Below, piece after piece: positions 5,071 to 7,824 of a DNA stretch of 7,824 bases. The translations under genes were made by a program, and so were the position numbers. Source of the stretch: Deltaproteobacteria bacterium UBA2385 (lineage in GTDB: Bacteria; Myxococcota_A; UBA796; UBA2385); NCBI GenBank assembly GCA_002343455.1, contig DDSR01000460.1:1-7824 (forward strand), in the 5' to 3' direction. Positions within the stretch are counted from its first letter, which is position 1. Each line of letters starts with the position of its first letter. The notes under the pieces were generated by a model, which did no database searches, was not told where the DNA came from, and was given only the letters and a program-made list of their open reading frames with translations.

Positions 5071-7824
5071 GAGAAGCGGCTCTCCAGGTCGGCCAGGCGA
5101 TCGTCGAAGTGGGCGTCCAGCTCGTCGTCGTCGAGCTGATCAACGGGAAGGGCGGCAGGGCTCGGGAGGACGGGAGAGGCCTCCACAGGCGCATCTACCT
5201 CCCCGGCCACCAGGCGGCCGAGGAGATTCTCGGCCAGGGCTTCGGCGGTCGGGTGGGTCCAGATCAGGGTCGACTCCAGCCGCTCGCCGAGCCCGGCTTC
5301 GAGGCGGTTTCGCAGCTCCAGCCCCATCAGGGAGTCGACCCCCAGGTCGCTCAGCGGGCGGGCCGGATCGACCGAGCCCGGCCGGGTGCGCAGGACGGTG
5401 CCGAGCTGCTGCCGCACGAAGGCCAGCACGATGGCGGCGCGCTGCTCGGGTCGGGCGGCTCGGACCCGGGAGCGCAGCTCGTCGTCCTGGGTGATCGTGC
5501 TCTGGCCCGCGCCTGCCGCGACCCGGGGGCTGGCCGCGGCCTGGGGCATCAGCTCGATCCACTGCCGCAGGCTGGCGGGGAGGACGCCCACGCTGACGGC
5601 CTCGCTGGCCAGGGCCGCCCAGAGGTGGCTCAGGCCCTCGTCGGGGCTGATGCTGCGCACCCCGCCCGAGGCGATTCGATCGCCGCGGTTTCCCTGGGCC
5701 GCCGCGAGGCCGACCTCCGAGAAGGCGCCCCAGGCGAGGCAGAGCGCCGGCCGACCCTGCTGGTGGCGAGCCCAGGCCAGCCCTTCCAGGAAGGTGTTGC
5801 CCGCGGCGTAGGCGCTCTGGCCGGGCGCGCCCATGGTGCCGGAGGCCGAGCCGTAGAGCACGAAGGCGTCCAGCGGATCGTCGAGGGTAAGGCGGTGCAG
5901 GTTCCAGGCCCCGGCGATCTTGGGCGCCAGCACCTTGCGGTAGCGGTCGGCGTCCTGGCGGTTGATCAGCCCGTCTTCCAGCACCCCGGCGGCGTGCACC
6001 ACCCCTCGCAGCGGCGGCAGGCGGGTCCGGGCCTCGTCCAGCGCCGCTTCCAGGGCCAGCCCGTCGGCCACGTCGACCGCCAGCACCTCCACCTGGGTTC
6101 CCCGGGCCGACATCCGGGCGATGGCCTGCCGCTGGGCCTCACCCTGGACCCCAGCCTGGACCCCCGACCGGCCCAGCAGCAACAGCGCCCCCAGCCCGCG
6201 GCGGGAGAGATCCTCGGCCAGGCTCAGGCCCAGCCCGCCCAGCCCTCCGCTGACCAGCCAGGTCCCGTCGCGAGGCAGCGGGGCGTCGGTGGGCTGCCGG
6301 ACCCGGATGCGCTCGGGATCGGGCTCCAGCACCAGCCGCCCGATGTGGGAGGCGCGGGCCATCGTCTCCAGCCCCTCCCGCCATCGGGAGAGGGGCAGGC
6401 GGCGCAGCGGCAGCGGCCCGACCTCTCCCCCCTCGGCGACGGCGTCCAAGGCCGTCTGCACGGCCCGCCGGAAGCGGGGCAGCGCCCGCAGGGCCATCCC
6501 GTTGAGGTCGACCAGCGAGAAGCTGAGGTTGCGCAAGAACGGACGCAGGCCCAGCTTGCCGTCGGCCAGCACATCGCGCTTGCCCAGCTCGATGAAGCGG
6601 CCGAAGGGCCGCAGCACATCCAGGCCCCGAGCCAGCAGCTCGCCGCTGAGGCTGTTGAGCACGACGTCGACGCCCTCGCCGTCCGTCCAGGCGAGCACAT
6701 CCTCGACGAAGCGGGCGCTGCGGGAGTCCGAGACGTGGGCCACCCCCATCGAGCGCAGCAGCGCGCGCTTCTCCTCGCTGCCGGCCGTGGCGAAGACCTG
6801 GGCGCCCAGGCGGCGGGCCCACTGGATCGCCGCCAGCCCGACCCCGCCGGTGCCGGCGTGCACCAGGAGCCGCTCGCCGCGCTCCAGCCGGGCGATCGGG
6901 ACCAGCGACTGCCAGACGGTGGCGTGGGCGACGCTCAGGCTGGCCGCCTGGGCGAAGTCCAGCCCGGCGGGCATGGCGAAGACCCAGGATGCCGGCAGGG
7001 TCGCCTCGGTGCCCATCAGCCCATCGCCCATGGCGATCACCGCCTGGCCGGGCTGAAGCCCCTCCACCCCAAGCCCGACCTCCAGGACGACTCCCGCCGC
7101 CTCCAGGCCCGGCCGCATGGTCCCCAGGTCGACCGCCGACAGGGCGTTGAGCACGTCCAGGAAGTTCAGCCCGATGGCCCGCAGCTCGACCCGCACCTCG
7201 CCGGTGCCGGGCGGGCGCGACCGGACCGCGGAGAGCTGGAATCCATCGAAGCTGCCGCGCGCCAGGCACTCGACCCGCACCGGACCGCTCGCTCGTTGCA
7301 CGCGGCCTCGGCCTGCGCCCGGCAGCTCGCGGACCAGCCGCGGCACCAGGGTCCCGCCCGCGCGCAGGGCCAGCTCGTCCTCGACGGGATCCGAGCCGAG
7401 CAGGGCCAGCAGCTCGGCGCCCTGCGCGGTGAGGCTGCGACCGGGGTCCAGGTCCAGGCGCACCAGCCTCCAGGCCGTCAGCTCGTTGGCGAGGCTGCGC
7501 GCCTGGCCGAGCAGCGCGGTCTGGGCGGGGTCCACGGGACACCCATCGGCCTCCATCGCCCCGCGGGTCAGCCGCCAGACCCGGGGCGGCTCGCGCAGGC
7601 CCGCGGCTTCGAGGCCCTGGGCGAGGTGCAGCGTGTCGATCAGGGCCTGGGTGCAGGCGCCGACGGGGTCGTCGCTGGGGGGAGGAGGCAGGAGCAGCAG
7701 GTGGTCGAGGGAGGCGAAGTCCCACGGAGCGGTGTGGAGCTCGACCACGCTGTGGCCGGCGGCTGTGAGGAGCCGGGTGAGGAGGGCGATATCCGCGGTC
7801 CGACGTCCCCCCTCCGCCTCGCTA
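5067..7824 (-). CDS. Modular type I polyketide synthase, C-terminal part of a fully reducing module (ER-KR-ACP-docking), 5' end outside window
   Basis: This is the C-terminal 918 codons of a large cytosolic PKS protein. Visible order: structural KR subdomain (7285-7823), ER (about 6315-7284), catalytic KR (about 5562-6270), ACP (about 5200-5430) and an acidic tail ending at the TGA at 5069-5067. A KR structural half followed by ER then KR is the standard arrangement of a fully reducing module, so KS, AT and probably DH should lie beyond the right edge. The reading frame is open to the edge without a stop. An in-frame GTG at 7748 is therefore an internal valine, not the start. The module would turn a beta-keto intermediate into a methylene and pass the chain to the protein encoded at 5070-1, whose start codon overlaps this stop. 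The extender unit cannot be read because the AT is not in the window. Family assignment is very sure; product and gene name are unknown. Confidence 0.96.
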   Translation of the reverse strand, partial: SEAEGGRRTADIALLTRLLTAAGHSVVELHTAPWDFASLDHLLLLPPPPSDDPVGACTQALIDTLHLAQGLEAAGLREPPRVWRLTRGAMEADGCPVDPAQTALLGQARSLANELTAWRLVRLDLDPGRSLTAQGAELLALLGSDPVEDELALRAGGTLVPRLVRELPGAGRGRVQRASGPVRVECLARGSFDGFQLSAVRSRPPGTGEVRVELRAIGLNFLDVLNALSAVDLGTMRPGLEAAGVVLEVGLGVEGLQPGQAVIAMGDGLMGTEATLPASWVFAMPAGLDFAQAASLSVAHATVWQSLVPIARLERGERLLVHAGTGGVGLAAIQWARRLGAQVFATAGSEEKRALLRSMGVAHVSDSRSARFVEDVLAWTDGEGVDVVLNSLSGELLARGLDVLRPFGRFIELGKRDVLADGKLGLRPFLRNLSFSLVDLNGMALRALPRFRRAVQTALDAVAEGGEVGPLPLRRLPLSRWREGLETMARASHIGRLVLEPDPERIRVRQPTDAPLPRDGTWLVSGGLGGLGLSLAEDLSRRGLGALLLLGRSGVQAGVQGEAQRQAIARMSARGTQVEVLAVDVADGLALEAALDEARTRLPPLRGVVHAAGVLEDGLINRQDADRYRKVLAPKIAGAWNLHRLTLDDPLDAFVLYGSASGTMGAPGQSAYAAGNTFLEGLAWARHQQGRPALCLAWGAFSEVGLAAAQGNRGDRIASGGVRSISPDEGLSHLWAALASEAVSVGVLPASLRQWIELMPQAAASPRVAAGAGQSTITQDDELRSRVRAARPEQRAAIVLAFVRQQLGTVLRTRPGSVDPARPLSDLGVDSLMGLELRNRLEAGLGERLESTLIWTHPTAEALAENLLGRLVAGEVDAPVEASPVLPSPAALPVDQLDDDELDAHFDDRLADLESRFS
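5080..5085 (-). promoter_or_regulatory. Likely ribosome binding site for the second PKS gene
   Basis: Read on the minus strand this is GGAGAG, 9 bases before the GTG at 5070. It lies inside the last codons of the upstream gene. It supports the GTG over the next in-frame ATG (Met21, at 5010-5008), which would cut the docking helix in two. Confidence 0.6.
5200..5430 (-). other. Acyl carrier protein (ACP) domain
   Basis: The motif LGVDSLMGLELRNRL carries the phosphopantetheine-attachment Ser at 5331-5333. It is preceded by a helix of the VLAFVRQQLG type and followed by the typical WTHPTAEALAENLL end. It holds the growing chain before transfer to the KS of the protein encoded downstream. A roughly 45-residue linker rich in Pro, Val and Asp joins it to the docking tail. 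Confidence 0.96.
5562..6270 (-). other. Ketoreductase (KR) domain, probably B-type
   Basis: This short-chain dehydrogenase/reductase domain reduces the beta-keto thioester to a hydroxyl using NADPH. It has the nucleotide motif SGGLGGLG (near 6231-6252). Its catalytic residues are Lys (codon 5919-5921, in APKIAG), Ser (5847-5849, in YGSASG), Tyr (5808-5810, in QSAYAAGN) and the Asn three codons after the two alanines and glycine. The stereochemical fingerprint LDD reads LED (5973-5981). The last Asp, the one that marks B-type KRs, is kept, and no A-type Trp precedes the Tyr. Because an ER follows in the pathway, the hydroxyl would be transient. Confidence 0.93.
6315..7284 (-). other. Enoylreductase (ER) domain
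   Basis: This medium-chain-dehydrogenase-like domain reduces the 2,3-enoyl thioester with NADPH. The NADPH-binding motif HAGTGGVGLAAIQWA lies with its His at 6858-6860, and an ELGKRD motif follows near 6580. The substrate-side motif reads GLNFLDVLNAL, where most PKS ERs have NFRDVL: the arginine is a leucine here. The following GGECAG-like stretch reads PGLEAAGVV. The cofactor site is intact, so activity is likely, but these replacements are worth checking. Stereochemistry of reduction is not assigned. Confidence 0.92.
7285..7823 (-). other. Structural (non-catalytic) ketoreductase subdomain of the upstream module
   Basis: The stretch between the right edge and the ER has a degenerate Rossmann character. 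It has hydrophobic strands such as HLLLLPPPP and a segment resembling the VWRLTRGA strand, followed by the helix around QARSLANEL and the strand RLVRLDLDP. In PKS modules this half of the KR precedes the ER and stabilises the catalytic half without binding NADPH. It has no glycine-rich NADPH motif, as expected. The left half of this subdomain may continue beyond the edge. Confidence 0.7.

Larger units (their letters stand above)
5067..5141 (-). other. Acidic C-terminal docking tail of the upstream PKS
   Basis: The last 24 residues begin DQLDDDELDAHFDDRLADLE and end SRFS. They contain ten acidic residues and are predicted amphipathic helix. Short tails with an (L/S)xDDE-type opening and an acidic helix are known C-terminal docking elements of PKS proteins in cyanobacteria and myxobacteria (class 2 docking domains). 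They pair with an N-terminal helix before the next KS, which is what the next gene encodes. The pairing is inferred from family knowledge and adjacency. Confidence 0.65.

Noticed and set aside
5121..5133. Short tcg repeat as a possible microsatellite or binding site
   Set aside because: Read on the coding strand it is simply a run of GAC/GAG-type codons for the Asp-rich docking tail.
3236..5194. Minus-strand open frame of about 650 codons spanning the gene junction
   Set aside because: It is a shifted frame within the KS and AT region. Its translation is Arg/Pro/Gly-rich without motifs, while the neighbouring frame gives a perfect KS.
7746..7748. GTG as the start codon of the upstream PKS gene
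   Set aside because: The frame continues open for another 25 codons to the window edge, and the protein at this point is the middle of a structural KR subdomain, which never begins a PKS protein.

Overview
The window is a slice of a large modular type I polyketide synthase (PKS) locus, transcribed entirely from the minus strand. Base composition is very GC-rich, with G or C at nearly every third codon position. Together with the domain style and the docking-type ends of the proteins, this suggests a high-GC secondary-metabolite producer. Myxobacteria or relatives fit best, but the window holds no taxonomic marker, so this is inference.

Layout in transcription order (right to left). (1) 7824-5067: the 3' part of a PKS gene that enters from beyond the right edge. 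It carries the end of a fully reducing module: structural part of a ketoreductase, enoylreductase (ER), catalytic ketoreductase (KR), acyl carrier protein (ACP) and an acidic C-terminal docking tail. (2) 5070-1: a second PKS gene beginning at a GTG that overlaps the previous stop in the 4-base string GTGA. It carries a complete module of about 1,690 visible residues: N-terminal docking helix, ketosynthase (KS), acyltransferase (AT, malonyl-type), dehydratase (DH), KR and ACP. It leaves the window at the left edge without a stop codon.

How they work together: the first protein would hand a chain with a fully reduced beta-carbon to the KS of the second through the acidic-tail/helix docking pair. 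The second module would add a two-carbon malonate unit and reduce it to a beta-hydroxy group. It would then dehydrate this to an alkene if its DH is active, which is uncertain because secondary motifs of the DH are altered. The genes are co-transcribed and probably translationally coupled. No promoter, terminator, RNA gene, mobile element, CRISPR array or gene-free stretch is present; the window is coding from edge to edge.

A caution for readers: the second PKS gene is easy to miss because it starts at GTG and has no stop in the window. An antisense frame at 118-4737 also stays open for more than 1,500 codons. That frame is an artefact of codon bias and is not annotated as a gene. The system is a recognisable assembly-line PKS; I see nothing supporting a wholly new class of system.
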